The notes: generated by a model from the letters alone, not told the origin. Counted from the stretch's first letter, positions 8,025 to 16,535 are shown. The stretch: 41,203 nt of DNA from Comamonas sp. lk (GCA_943324505.2 CALPLW020000004.1:1-41203), one strand, 5' to 3'. Made by a program: numbers and translations.

Positions 8025-9485
8025 TCAGGCCGTACCGCCAACGGTCAGGCCGTCAATGCGCAGGGTGGGTTGACCCACACCGACCGGCACGCTCTGCCCT
8101 TCCTTGCCGCAGGTGCCAACCCCACTGTCAAGCTTCATGTCGTTGCCGATCATGGACACGCGCTTGAGGCACTCGGGGCCGCTGCCAACCAGGGTGGCGC
8201 CTTTGACCGGGTACTGGATCTTGCCGTTTTCGACCCAATAAGCCTCACTGGCTGAAAACACAAATTTGCCCGAGGTAATGTCGACCTGGCCACCGCCAAA
8301 GTTGGTCGCATACAAGCCTTTTTTGATACTGGCCACGATCTCTTCGGGCGCCTTGTCGCCGGCCAGCATGTAGGTATTGGTCATGCGCGGCATGGGCACA
8401 TGGGCATAGCTCTCGCGCCGGCCATTGCCGGTGGGTGCCACGCCCATCAACCGGGCATTCATGCTGTCCTGAATGTAGCCCTTGAGGATGCCGTCCTCAA
8501 TCAGCACATTGCGCTGGCTGGCGTTGCCTTCATCGTCCACATTGAGCGAGCCGCGCCGGTCGGCCAGGGTACCGTCGTCCAGTACCGTGACGCCCTTGGC
8601 CGCCACGCGCTGGCCGATGCGGCCACTGAAGGCGCTGGAGCCCTTGCGGTTGAAATCGCCTTCCAGCCCATGGCCTATGGCCTCGTGCAGCAGGATGCCT
8701 GGCCATCCCGGGCCAAGAACCACGGTCATTTCACCCGCTGGCGCCGGCCGGGCCACCAGGTTGGTCAGGGCCGCCTGTACCGCTTCATCAACATAGCGGC
8801 CAATGCAGGCGTCGTCAAAATAAGCCAGGCCAAAACGGCCTCCGCCACCGGCTGAGCCCATCTCGCGACGGCCTTTTTGCTCGGCAATGACCGTGACCGA
8901 CAGGCGCACCAGCGGGCGCACGTCAGCGGCCAGCGTGCCATCGGCGCGGGCCACCAGCACCACGTCGTACTCGCTGGCCAGGCCAGCCATCACCTGAACA
9001 ACCCGCGGGTCTTTACTGCGCGCCAGCTGCTCCACGCGCTCAAGCAAACCGACCTTGGCCGTACTGTCCAGCGTGGCGATGGGGTCCAGATCACGGTACA
9101 GCGAGCGGGCCTCGGCGATGCGGCGTTTGCCGGCCTTGACCCGGGCACCCTGCGCTTGGGCGGCGATTGAACGCACCGTGCGTGCGGCGTCCAACAAAGA
9201 CGCCTCGGAAATATCATCCGAGTAGGCAAAAGCGGTTTTTTCACCGCTGACGGCTCTTACCCCAACACCTTGGTCGATGCTGAAGGACCCAGTCTTGACA
9301 ATGCCCTCTTCCAGGCTCCAGCCCTCGCTGCGGGTGTACTGAAAATACAGGTCGGCCTCGTCGACCCGGTGCGCCTTGATCTCGGCCAGAGCGCGTAGCA
9401 GGTGGGATTCGTCCAGGCCGAAGGGCGTGAGCAGCAGGGACTTGGCAATAGCCAAGCGTTCAAGGGTGGGTTCGCGTGAAATCAT
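8025..9485 (-). CDS. tldD: Metalloprotease TldD
   Basis: TldD pairs with TldE/PmbA to form a cytoplasmic zinc protease that degrades unfolded peptides, matures some ribosomally made peptides and cleaves CcdA antitoxin. The 486 residues fit the family (E. coli TldD 481). The zinc motif HEAIGHGLEGDF is at 267-278 (HExxxH), followed by a conserved Gly-rich C-terminal half with NGRRESYAHVPMPRMTNT. The start overlaps the upstream dehydrogenase stop by 4 bases (ATGA). No TldE partner is in the window. Confidence 0.97.
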   Translation of the reverse strand: MISREPTLERLAIAKSLLLTPFGLDESHLLRALAEIKAHRVDEADLYFQYTRSEGWSLEEGIVKTGSFSIDQGVGVRAVSGEKTAFAYSDDISEASLLDAARTVRSIAAQAQGARVKAGKRRIAEARSLYRDLDPIATLDSTAKVGLLERVEQLARSKDPRVVQVMAGLASEYDVVLVARADGTLAADVRPLVRLSVTVIAEQKGRREMGSAGGGGRFGLAYFDDACIGRYVDEAVQAALTNLVARPAPAGEMTVVLGPGWPGILLHEAIGHGLEGDFNRKGSSAFSGRIGQRVAAKGVTVLDDGTLADRRGSLNVDDEGNASQRNVLIEDGILKGYIQDSMNARLMGVAPTGNGRRESYAHVPMPRMTNTYMLAGDKAPEEIVASIKKGLYATNFGGGQVDITSGKFVFSASEAYWVENGKIQYPVKGATLVGSGPECLKRVSMIGNDMKLDSGVGTCGKEGQSVPVGVGQPTLRIDGLTVGGTA

Positions 9486-10384
9486 GGCTTCATTCTAGGG
9501 CCGCGGCCCAGCCAGTCAAACAAAGCAGCATCATCGAGCGCGTCCAAGCCGGCGGCGCTGGCGCTGGCAAAGACGTCGCGCGCGCTGGGGCCCAGTGGCC
9601 CTGCAAACCCGGCAGCCTGGGCTGCTGCAACCGCCAGCCGCGTGTCTTTTTGCAGCAGCGTCAGGTGCGCACGCGGCGCATAGTCACCGGCAATGGCGCG
9701 GCGCATACGGTCAGAACCGATCCAGCTTTGTCCGCTGGACTGCTCGATCACATCCAGGGTGCGGCCCAGGTCCAACCCCATTTTTTGCGCCATCACCAGC
9801 ACCTCGGCCGCACCCACCAAGTTGATGGCGGCGGCCAGGTTGTTGACCAGTTTGGTGCGGGCGCCGTCACCCACGCGCTCGCTGACGTGGAACACCCGGC
9901 TTGAGAGTGCATCCAACAGTGCCCGGCAGTGTTCCAACACAGTGCTGGCGCAGGCCACCATCAGGCTCATGCTGCCGTCCAGGGCGCGCACCGGTCCGCC
10001 CGACATCGGCGCATCCACCGCGTGCAGGCCGAAGGGGACCAGGCGCCGGGCGAAAGCCTCCACGTCCTCAGGCGCCAGCGTCGGGCACAGCATCACCACG
10101 CTGCCCACGGGCATGGCAGGGGCCAGCCCATGCGGGCCGAACAGCACCGCCTCGGTTTGCGCCGCATCCACCACGGCCACGATGCACACTACAGAATTCA
10201 TAGCAGCAACATCAGGCAGGACGTGGCCTACAGCCCCAAATGGTGCAAAAAGTTGCAGGCGCTCAGGCCGCACATCGCAGACCTGTACCGGCCAGCCCAG
10301 GCCCAGCAAGCGCTGCGCCATGGCGCCACCCATATTGCCTACCCCGACCACGCTGACTGGAAAGGGCGCCACCGGTTCGGTCAT
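9482..10384 (-). CDS. NAD(P)-dependent beta-hydroxyacid dehydrogenase (3-hydroxyisobutyrate dehydrogenase family)
   Basis: The 300-residue protein has an N-terminal Rossmann domain with VVGVGNMGGAMAQRL (GxGxMG, 14-19), the substrate-binding DAPMSGGP (124-131) and the catalytic Lys in GARTKLVNNLAAAINL (Lys about 178). These are the three signatures of the family, which includes 3-hydroxyisobutyrate dehydrogenase, tartronate semialdehyde reductase and related reductases; the substrate cannot be assigned from sequence. It sits between rodA and tldD with 4-base overlaps on both sides, so it is co-transcribed with them without an obvious metabolic link. Confidence 0.9.
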   Translation of the reverse strand: MTEPVAPFPVSVVGVGNMGGAMAQRLLGLGWPVQVCDVRPERLQLFAPFGAVGHVLPDVAAMNSVVCIVAVVDAAQTEAVLFGPHGLAPAMPVGSVVMLCPTLAPEDVEAFARRLVPFGLHAVDAPMSGGPVRALDGSMSLMVACASTVLEHCRALLDALSSRVFHVSERVGDGARTKLVNNLAAAINLVGAAEVLVMAQKMGLDLGRTLDVIEQSSGQSWIGSDRMRRAIAGDYAPRAHLTLLQKDTRLAVAAAQAAGFAGPLGPSARDVFASASAAGLDALDDAALFDWLGRGPRMKP

Positions 10385-11535
10385 GACTGCACCAGCCGCT
10401 TGGATTTGGCAATCGACATCAACATACCCAGCGCCAATCCCAAGGTCACCATGGCGGTGCCGCCATAACTGATAAAGGGCAGCGGCACCCCTACCACCGG
10501 CAAAATTCCGCTCACCATACCCATATTGACAAAGGCATAGAAGAAGAAAATCATGGCCAAGGCACCCGCCAGCAAGCGGGCGAACACGGTGGGCGCTTCC
10601 AGCGCGATGCTCAGTGCGCGCAGCACCAGAAAGCCGAAGGCCATTACCAAAAACAAGTTGCCGAACAGCCCAAACTCTTCTGAAAACGCGGCAAAAATAA
10701 AATCAGTGGTGCGCTCCGGGATGAACTCCAGGTGGGTTTGCGTGCCCTGCATAAAGCCCTTGCCCCAGAAGCCACCCGAGCCGATGGCAATCATGCCCTG
10801 GATGATGTGAAAGCCCCGGCCCAAAGGGTCCCGACCGGGATCAAGCAGGGTGCAAATACGCTGCTGCTGGTAGTCGCGCAGACCGGGCCAGCTGACGCCG
10901 TCAGCGCACAACTGGGGCTCAAAGATCACCAGCAGCGTGACGGCCACCAGACCCAGCACCACCGGGGGAATGACCAGGCGCCAGCTCAAACCCGCAAAAA
11001 AAATGACCGACACACCGGCTGCCAGCACCAGCAGCGCCGTGCCCAGGTCAGGCTGCGTCATGATCAGCCCCACCGGCACGGCCAACAAAACAGCAGCCAC
11101 CAGAAAGTCAAGCGGGCGTAACTGACCTTCGCGTTTCTGGAACCACCAGGCCAGCATCAGCGGCATGGCAATCTTCAGGATTTCACTGGGCTGGATCACC
11201 ACCCCCAGGTTGAGCCAACGGCGGGCGCCTTTTTTGGTCACCCCGAACACCGCCACCGCTACCAGCAGCGTCACGCCGACGAGGTAAATCGGCACGGCAA
11301 AAGCCATCAGGCGCTGCGGCGGCACCTGCGCCATCACAAACATGATGCCTCCGGCGATCAGCATGTTGCGGGCGTGGTCCTCAAAGCGCGAGCCGTGGTC
11401 GAAGCCCGAGGAGTACATGGTGAGCAGCCCCGCGCAGGCCAGCAGGAACACGACAAATGCCAGTGGGCCGTCAAAACCACGGAACCAAGGGGTGATCCGA
11501 CGCCACAGGGGCACGGACTGAAATGTGACGGCCAT
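10381..11535 (-). CDS. rodA: Rod-shape SEDS peptidoglycan glycosyltransferase RodA
   Basis: RodA polymerises lipid II glycan strands for side-wall growth together with PBP2. The 384-residue protein has about ten membrane segments and the SEDS signatures KKGARRWLNLG, LIMTQPDLGTALLV, FIPERTTDFIFAAFSEEFG and VGVPLPFISYGG. Second SEDS protein of the window besides FtsW (24641-25897). The usual upstream partner mrdA (PBP2) and the mreBCD genes are absent; a histidine kinase remnant ends 12 bp before the ATG. It overlaps the dehydrogenase gene by 4 bases. Confidence 0.96.
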   Translation of the reverse strand: MAVTFQSVPLWRRITPWFRGFDGPLAFVVFLLACAGLLTMYSSGFDHGSRFEDHARNMLIAGGIMFVMAQVPPQRLMAFAVPIYLVGVTLLVAVAVFGVTKKGARRWLNLGVVIQPSEILKIAMPLMLAWWFQKREGQLRPLDFLVAAVLLAVPVGLIMTQPDLGTALLVLAAGVSVIFFAGLSWRLVIPPVVLGLVAVTLLVIFEPQLCADGVSWPGLRDYQQQRICTLLDPGRDPLGRGFHIIQGMIAIGSGGFWGKGFMQGTQTHLEFIPERTTDFIFAAFSEEFGLFGNLFLVMAFGFLVLRALSIALEAPTVFARLLAGALAMIFFFYAFVNMGMVSGILPVVGVPLPFISYGGTAMVTLGLALGMLMSIAKSKRLVQS

Positions 11536-11547
11536 GCTGGATTATCG

Positions 11548-11773
11548 TCACCCCAACCAAAGTTCGACAGCGCTGCGCCCCGACTGGCTGTGAAATTTCA
11601 ACTGCGCGCCAATGGCCTGCGCCCTCTCCTGCATCAGCCGCAGGCCCCGGCACATCGACCGCCCAATCCAGCTCAATGCCGCAGGCCGTCAGGCGTAGCT
11701 CAAGCCGGTAGCGCAGGCTGGCCAGCAGTGGGCTGATGTCGCCGGGTGGCAGGTGCATCGCATCCTGCGAGAC
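11548..11773 (-). pseudogene. Remnant of a NarL-type sensor histidine kinase with internal deletion
   Basis: Two pieces of the same protein type lie in different frames. The upstream piece (about 11773-11651) reads SQDAMHLPPGDISPLLASL then RYRLELRLTACGIELDWAVD, resembling the segment between dimerisation and ATPase domain of NarX/DesK-like kinases. The second piece (11649 to TGA 11548-11550) reads GLRLMQERAQAIGAQLKF and ends HSQSGRSAVELWLG, the typical final box of such HATPase domains. The N and G1 boxes that should lie between are missing, so about 80 residues were lost at about 11650 with a frame change. No start or sensor part is present. It lies directly before rodA. Confidence 0.75.
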
Positions 11774-11849
11774 GGCCGCCGGTTCCGGTAAAGCCAAATT
11801 CCCTCGCCAATAAACACTCGCCCGCTCAGGCCTGCCGGCCTGACTATCC

Positions 11850-11885
11850 AAGCCCCGCGCCCCACCAGGCTGCGGGGCTTTTTTT
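11850..11885 (+). terminator. Orphan rho-independent terminator
   Basis: AAGCCCCGC (11850-11858) pairs perfectly with GCGGGGCTT (11872-11880), the inner GCC/GGC can extend the stem, and the T-run reaches 11885. The orientation is rightward, yet no rightward gene ends just upstream in the window; on the minus strand the hairpin has no T-run. It may be left over from a lost gene, and it now insulates the antitoxin gene downstream. Confidence 0.8.
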
Positions 11886-11895
11886 GCGCACTTTG

Positions 11896-11923
11896 ATGCG
11901 TCATCATCATGATGCACCCGCAT
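11896..11923. promoter_or_regulatory. Compound inverted repeat upstream of vapB, candidate operator
   Basis: CATCATCATGATG (11902-11914) is a perfect palindrome around a central base, flanked by ATGCG (11896-11900) and CGCAT (11919-11923). It lies 14-41 bp before the antitoxin start, where ribbon-helix-helix antitoxins usually bind to repress their own operon. That it is the operator is inferred from position and symmetry only. Confidence 0.45.
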
Positions 11924-11937
11924 CAACAGGTGCCCAC

Positions 11938-12186
11938 ATGAGAACCACACTGGATATTGAAGACGACGTGCTGGTCGCGGCCAAGGAAATGGCCAGTCAG
12001 CAGCGCCTGTCGGCGGGACAGCTCATTTCTCGCTGGCTGCGGGAGGCGATGTCGGGCACTCAGCGCGCTGGGCAAGCCGATGGCGGCGAGGCACGTGCAG
12101 TGGCGGGTTTCCTGCCTTTTGCTTCGCAAGGTGTGTTGATCACCAACGCCCAGATTGACGCGCTGCGCGATGCAGAGGGCGTCTGA
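11938..12186 (+). CDS. vapB: VapB-type ribbon-helix-helix antitoxin
   Basis: The 82-residue protein starts MRTTLDIEDDVLVAAKEMAS, the typical DNA-binding beta strand and helix of VapB antitoxins, followed by QRLSAGQLISRWLREAM and a C-terminal part (FLPFASQGVLITNAQIDAL) of the kind that binds the toxin. AGGTG precedes ATG 11938 by 5 bases. Its stop overlaps the start of the toxin remnant (TGATG), the usual TA operon layout. Since the toxin is broken, the gene is an orphan antitoxin here; it could still repress its promoter or neutralise a related toxin elsewhere. Confidence 0.8.
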   Translation: MRTTLDIEDDVLVAAKEMASQQRLSAGQLISRWLREAMSGTQRAGQADGGEARAVAGFLPFASQGVLITNAQIDALRDAEGV

Positions 12187-12263
12187 TGCGCGCTTTGCTG
12201 GACGTCAATGTTGATGGCGCTGTTTGCTTGAAAGGCATGGATCCCCGTTCGGGCCAGGGATGA
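12186..12263 (+). pseudogene. vapC: Truncated VapC (PIN-domain) toxin stub
   Basis: ATG 12186 overlaps the antitoxin stop by one base. The first nine residues, MRALLDVNV, match the usual VapC start including the first catalytic Asp of the PIN domain; then the similarity stops and the frame ends at TGA 12261-12263 after 25 residues. VapC toxins are around 130-145 residues, so practically the entire RNase domain is missing. The junction (about 12213) is followed by a small palindromic repeat, and the RNase II-family gene begins 40 bp after the stop. Confidence 0.75.
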
Positions 12264-12266
12264 CGA
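12237..12266. repeat. Small palindromic repeat-like element at the vapC break
   Basis: The stretch has the form CATGGATCCC - inner CG-rich hairpin - GGGATGACG, with ATCCC (12241-12245) able to pair with GGGAT (12257-12261). Dispersed intergenic repeats of this general shape are common in betaproteobacteria. Only one copy is visible here, so its repeat nature is a guess from resemblance. Confidence 0.35.
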
Positions 12267-12302
12267 TGCGGCCCGGTGCCATTTGCAGGGACAATCCAGC
12301 CC

Positions 12303-14375
12303 ATGTACTTATTGTTTGAAGAAGCCGGCAAATTCATGGCCGGGCGGGTGTTGTCTGAGGCAGACACCTCGGCGCAGGTGGAGCTCGACAGCGGCAAGCG
12401 GGTCAAGGTCAAGGGCGCCAACATGCTGCTGAAGTTCGAGAAACCGGCGCCTGCCGCTTTGCTGGCGCAGGCGCAGGCGCTCAGCCCTGAGATCGAGCTG
12501 GAGCTGGCCTGGGAATTCTCGCCCGAGGACGAATTTGGTTTTGCCGATCTGGCGCGCGACTATTTTTCAGTCAACGCCACGCTGGAGCAGCAGGTGGCCA
12601 TGCTGCTGCGGCTGTTTGAGGCGCCGCATTACTTTCGCCGAGCCGGCAAGGGGCGTTTTCGCAAGGCGCCGGCCGAGGTCATTGCCCAGGCCCTGGCGGC
12701 GATCGAGAAGAAAAAGCAGCTGGCCTTGCAGATTGAACAATGGGTTCAACAACTGAGCCAGGGTGAGTGCCCGGCGCCGGTGCGGGAGCAGCTGTACAAG
12801 ATCCTGTTCAAACCCGACAAAAACGCGCCGGAGTACAAGGCGGTGGTGGAGGCCTCGCGTGCCACCCAGCTCGGGGTGCTGGAACTGCTGCAAAGAGCCG
12901 GTGCCATTGATTCACCCTACCAGTTCCACTGGCGGCGCTTTTTGTTGGAGAACTTTCCGCGCGGCACCGGGTTTCCGGCATTGGCCGCCCCGCCCATCCT
13001 TGAGGAGCTGCCCCTGGCGGCAGCGCAGGCTTTCTCGATTGACGACTCCGCCACCACCGAGATCGACGACGCGCTGTCTGTGCAGGGCCTGGGCAGCGGC
13101 GTGGTCACAGTGGGTATTCATATCGCCGCGCCGGGCCTGGCCGTGCTGCCGGGCAGCGCCATTGACCGGCTAGGGCGCGAGCGCCTGTCCACGGTGTACA
13201 TGCCCGGCTACAAGGTGACCATGCTGCCTGACGAGGTGGTGCAAAGCTATACCCTGCAGGAGGGGCGAGATTGCCCGGCCCTGTCCTTGTACGTGACGCT
13301 GGACGAGGCGACCCTGGAAGTGCGCAGCAGCGAGACCCGGCTGGAGCGGGTACCGATTGTGGCCAATTTGCGGCACGACCAGCTGGACGCCGTGGTCACC
13401 GAGGTCTGGCTGCAGGACCCAAGTTTTTTACATGAAATCGAACCGGAAGCCTTGTCGGATAAGCGTTCTTCGCTATCATTTTTGTACCGACTGGCCAAAC
13501 ACCTGAAGGCCGGCCGGGAACAGGTGCGCGGCAAGCCGGAGACCTTCAACCGGCCTGACTACAACTTTCGGCTGCTGGGTAACGACGGCCAGGAGCCGCA
13601 GGGCCACGAGCAGGTGCAGATCAGCACCCGCATGCGCGGCGCGCCGCTGGACCTGATCGTGGCCGAGGCCATGATCCTGGCCAACAGCACCTGGGGCGGC
13701 TGGCTGGCCGCGCTGGGCGTGCCCGGCATCTACCGCAGCCAGGCCTCATTGTTGCCCGGCATCAAGGTGCGCATGGGCACCAAGGCGCTGCCGCATGCCG
13801 GCATTGGCGTGCCGAGCTATGCCTGGAGCACCTCGCCGCTGCGCCGCTACACCGACCTGGTTAACCAGTGGCAGATCATTGCCTGCGTGCGCCACGGCAA
13901 GACCGCCGCGCTGGTGGCGCCGTTCAAAGCCCGTGACACCGACCTGTTTGCCATTATTTCCAGCTTTGACGCGGCCTACGCCGCCTACAACGGCTACCAG
14001 GGCGCGATGGAGCGATTCTGGACGCTCAAATACCTGCAGCAACAGGGCATCACCGAGCTGGATGTAAGCCTGTTCAAGGACAACCTGGCGCGCGCCGACG
14101 CGCTGCCCCTGGTGCTGCCGCTCTTGGGGGCTGCGGGTCTGCCGCGTGGCGCCCGGGTGCGGGTGCGGCTGGGGGAGATTGATGAGGTCACCCTGGACAT
14201 CAGCGCCACGGTGCTGGTGCGGCTGGACGCGGCCCCCGATGACGCTTCGGCGCCGGCCGATGCTGACGAGGCCGATGACGACAACGAGGTGGCAGGTCCG
14301 ATTGCGATCGCCGTTGACCTGGCCGAGCCAGACCCGGCGACAAGCCCTGGCGCGAGTGATCCGCCGGCACCGTGA
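12303..14375 (+). CDS. RNB-domain exoribonuclease (RNase II family)
   Basis: The protein is 690 residues (E. coli RNase II 644). The N-terminal part (about 1-230) includes helical regions differing from E. coli. The RNB catalytic block begins AFSIDDSATTEIDDALSV at about 242, with the conserved acidic residues for metal binding. Further RNB motifs are DRLGRERLSTVYMPG and AGIGVPSYAWSTSPLRRYTDLVNQWQ. The C-terminus is acidic (Asp/Glu/Ala) with only a weak S1-like part. ATG 12303 (MYLLFEEAGKF) is preferred to an upstream GTG at 12276, which starts atypically. The stop overlaps the GTG of the next gene. Confidence 0.9.
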   Translation: MYLLFEEAGKFMAGRVLSEADTSAQVELDSGKRVKVKGANMLLKFEKPAPAALLAQAQALSPEIELELAWEFSPEDEFGFADLARDYFSVNATLEQQVAMLLRLFEAPHYFRRAGKGRFRKAPAEVIAQALAAIEKKKQLALQIEQWVQQLSQGECPAPVREQLYKILFKPDKNAPEYKAVVEASRATQLGVLELLQRAGAIDSPYQFHWRRFLLENFPRGTGFPALAAPPILEELPLAAAQAFSIDDSATTEIDDALSVQGLGSGVVTVGIHIAAPGLAVLPGSAIDRLGRERLSTVYMPGYKVTMLPDEVVQSYTLQEGRDCPALSLYVTLDEATLEVRSSETRLERVPIVANLRHDQLDAVVTEVWLQDPSFLHEIEPEALSDKRSSLSFLYRLAKHLKAGREQVRGKPETFNRPDYNFRLLGNDGQEPQGHEQVQISTRMRGAPLDLIVAEAMILANSTWGGWLAALGVPGIYRSQASLLPGIKVRMGTKALPHAGIGVPSYAWSTSPLRRYTDLVNQWQIIACVRHGKTAALVAPFKARDTDLFAIISSFDAAYAAYNGYQGAMERFWTLKYLQQQGITELDVSLFKDNLARADALPLVLPLLGAAGLPRGARVRVRLGEIDEVTLDISATVLVRLDAAPDDASAPADADEADDDNEVAGPIAIAVDLAEPDPATSPGASDPPAP

Positions 14376-15241
14376 ATCTGCGCCGGTTCAGCCCCCTGCA
14401 AATGGCGCTGGCCGTCTCGCTGGCGCTGCACGCCGCCTTGTTGACACTTCGCCTGGTGGACCCGGAGGCCTTCAAACGGGTGTTCGAGGAGGCGCCGCTA
14501 GAGGTGATCCTGGTGAATGCGCGCACGGTAGAAAAGCCAGACAAGGCGCAGGCTATCGCACAGGCCACCATGGCGGGCGGTGGCGAGGCGGCTCAAGGTC
14601 GCGCCACCAGCCCGCTGCCTCCCTCGCTGCGCACTGAAAGTGGTGACGACGCCCAGGAAGCAGCGCGACGCACCTTGCAAACCCTGCAAGAGCAGCAAAA
14701 CCTGCTCCTGGCGCAGGTGCGCAATCAGCTGGCTGCCCTGCCCCCGCCCGACCCGGCGCGGCCGGACAGCTCCGCTGAGCAGGTGCAACGCGAGGAAAAA
14801 CGGCGCCAGTTGGTCAGGGTGCTGGCAGAGATCGAGCGCCGGATCAACGAAGAAAACGCCCGGCCCAAACGGCGCTACATCAGCCCGGCCACGCGGGAGG
14901 CGGTCTACGCGGTCTACTACGACCACCTGCGTCGGGCCATCGAGGACAAGGGAACCGAAAACTTTCCACAGCTTGGCGGCCAAAAGCTGTATGGCGAGCT
15001 GACCATGATCGTGACCGTGAACCACGACGGTCGCCTGATCGGTACCGAGGTGGTTTCCAGCTCCGGCAACCGGGCACTGGACCGGCGCGCCGAAGCCATC
15101 GCGCGGGCAGCCGCGCCATTTGGCCGCTTCAACGAGGAGATGCGCCGCAGGGCCGACCAGATTCTGGTGGTGTCACGCTTCAAGTTCACCCGGGAAGAAG
15201 TGTTGGAAACCCAGCTGACCGCTGGTGGGGCCCGACCATGA
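14372..15241 (+). CDS. TonB-like energy-transducer protein
   Basis: The 289-residue protein has a short cytoplasmic N-terminus, a membrane anchor (about 11-27, ALAVSLALHAALLTL), a long Gln/Arg/Ala-rich, partly coiled region (about 95-170) and a C-terminal TonB domain with YGELTMIVTVNHDGRLIGTE and SSGNRALDRRAEAIARAA. TonB proteins carry proton-motive energy to outer-membrane receptors. No exbBD or receptor gene is near, and the company (nuclease, transglycosylase) suggests a role in the cell envelope instead of iron uptake. GTG 14372 overlaps the nuclease stop by 4 bases; its own stop overlaps mtgA. Confidence 0.85.
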   Translation: MNLRRFSPLQMALAVSLALHAALLTLRLVDPEAFKRVFEEAPLEVILVNARTVEKPDKAQAIAQATMAGGGEAAQGRATSPLPPSLRTESGDDAQEAARRTLQTLQEQQNLLLAQVRNQLAALPPPDPARPDSSAEQVQREEKRRQLVRVLAEIERRINEENARPKRRYISPATREAVYAVYYDHLRRAIEDKGTENFPQLGGQKLYGELTMIVTVNHDGRLIGTEVVSSSGNRALDRRAEAIARAAAPFGRFNEEMRRRADQILVVSRFKFTREEVLETQLTAGGARP

Positions 15242-15966
15242 CGGCCCTGCTGCGCTGGCTGGTCCTGCTGCTGCTGGCCCTGCTGGCCCTGCAGCTGTTT
15301 TTTGTGCTGCGGATCGCGACCATGGCAGTTCTGGACCCGCAGTCCACCGCCTTTCAACGGTCGGAGGCCTGGCGCATACAGATGGAACAAGACCGATTGC
15401 AGTGGCGCCAGCAATGGGTAGCCTATGGGCAGATCTCAGACAACCTCAAGCGGGCGGTGATCGCCAGCGAGGACGATGGCTTCTCCAACCATGATGGCGT
15501 GGACTGGGATGCGCTGGAGAAAGCCTGGCAGAAAAACGCCAAGGCCGAAGCCCGCACTGCAAAAAATGCGGCAGCGGCCAAAGCGGGACGAGCGCCCAAG
15601 GTGGTGGGTGGCTCCACCATCACCCAGCAGCTGGCCAAAAACCTGTTTTTGTCGGGCGAACGTACGCTGCTGCGCAAGGGCCAGGAGTTTGTGCTGACGC
15701 TGCTGCTGGAGACCCTGCTGAGCAAGCAGCGCATTCTGGAGATCTACCTCAACAGCGTGGAATGGGGCGAGGGCGTGTTTGGTGCCGAGGCCGCAGCCCA
15801 GCGCTATTTCCGCAAACCGGCAGCCAAGCTGACGGCCCTTGAGGCTGCTCGCCTGGCGGTGATGCTGCCGCGGCCGCGCTATTTTGAGAAACTGCCCAAT
15901 TCGGGCTACCTGGCTGAGCGGGCGGGGGTGATTGTGGAGCGACTGCCCAACGCGCAGCTGCCCTGA
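15238..15966 (+). CDS. mtgA: Monofunctional biosynthetic peptidoglycan transglycosylase
   Basis: MtgA polymerises lipid II into glycan strands without a transpeptidase domain. The 242 residues match E. coli MtgA in length. An N-terminal membrane helix ([19 protein letters not shown]) is followed by the GT51 motifs: [13 protein letters not shown] with the catalytic Glu, [20 protein letters not shown], and [24 protein letters not shown] overlap with the TonB-like gene. Confidence 0.97.
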   Translation: MTALLRWLVLLLLALLALQLFFVLRIATMAVLDPQSTAFQRSEAWRIQMEQDRLQWRQQWVAYGQISDNLKRAVIASEDDGFSNHDGVDWDALEKAWQKNAKAEARTAKNAAAAKAGRAPKVVGGSTITQQLAKNLFLSGERTLLRKGQEFVLTLLLETLLSKQRILEIYLNSVEWGEGVFGAEAAAQRYFRKPAAKLTALEAARLAVMLPRPRYFEKLPNSGYLAERAGVIVERLPNAQLP

Positions 15967-15986
15967 GCAGCGCTGGGCCACACACC

Positions 15987-16535
15987 ATGCGAATTCTTGG
16001 CATTGACCCCGGCCTGCGCACCACGGGCTTTGGCGTGATTGATGTCGCCGGCTCCGAGCTGGCCTACGTGGCCAGTGGCACCATCAGCACCACCCACCTT
16101 GAGAAGGGCCGGCTGCCGGAGCGTCTGAAGGTGCTGTTTGACGGTCTGGTGGAGGTTAGCACCCGCTATCAGCCGGATTGCGCGTCGGTGGAGATCGTTT
16201 TTGTCAATGTCAACCCGCAGTCGACGCTGCTGCTGGGCCAGGCGCGCGGCGCCTGCATCACGGCGCTGGTGTCACGCCAGCTGCCGGTGGCCGAGTACAC
16301 CGCCTTGCAGATGAAGCAGGCGGTGGTCGGCTACGGCCGAGCCGACAAAACCCAGGTTCAGGAGATGGTGCGCCGCCTGCTGGCCCTGCCCGGCCTGCCC
16401 GGGCCCGACGCCGCCGACGCGCTGGGCCTGGCCATCACCCATGCCCACGCCGCCAAAGCCATGGCCCGGCTGGCCCAGGCCGACGGCGTGCTGGGTGCTG
16501 GCAGTGGCAAGTACAAGGCGGGGCGCAGCCGTTAG
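15987..16535 (+). CDS. ruvC: Holliday junction resolvase RuvC
   Basis: RuvC cuts four-way DNA junctions with RuvAB during recombinational repair. The 182 residues are typical. Catalytic acids are visible: Asp7 ([14 protein letters not shown]), Glu69 ([10 protein letters not shown]), Asp141 and Asp144 ([16 protein letters not shown]). It starts 20 bp after mtgA; ruvA and ruvB are not in the window. It converges with a small membrane protein gene, with 38 bp between them and no terminator. Confidence 0.97.
   Translation: MRILGIDPGLRTTGFGVIDVAGSELAYVASGTISTTHLEKGRLPERLKVLFDGLVEVSTRYQPDCASVEIVFVNVNPQSTLLLGQARGACITALVSRQLPVAEYTALQMKQAVVGYGRADKTQVQEMVRRLLALPGLPGPDAADALGLAITHAHAAKAMARLAQADGVLGAGSGKYKAGRSR

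Noticed and set aside
13466-13484. Third copy of the mini-repeat in the RNase II-family gene
   Set aside because: Only GCTATCA plus a T-run is shared with the other two copies, which may be chance.
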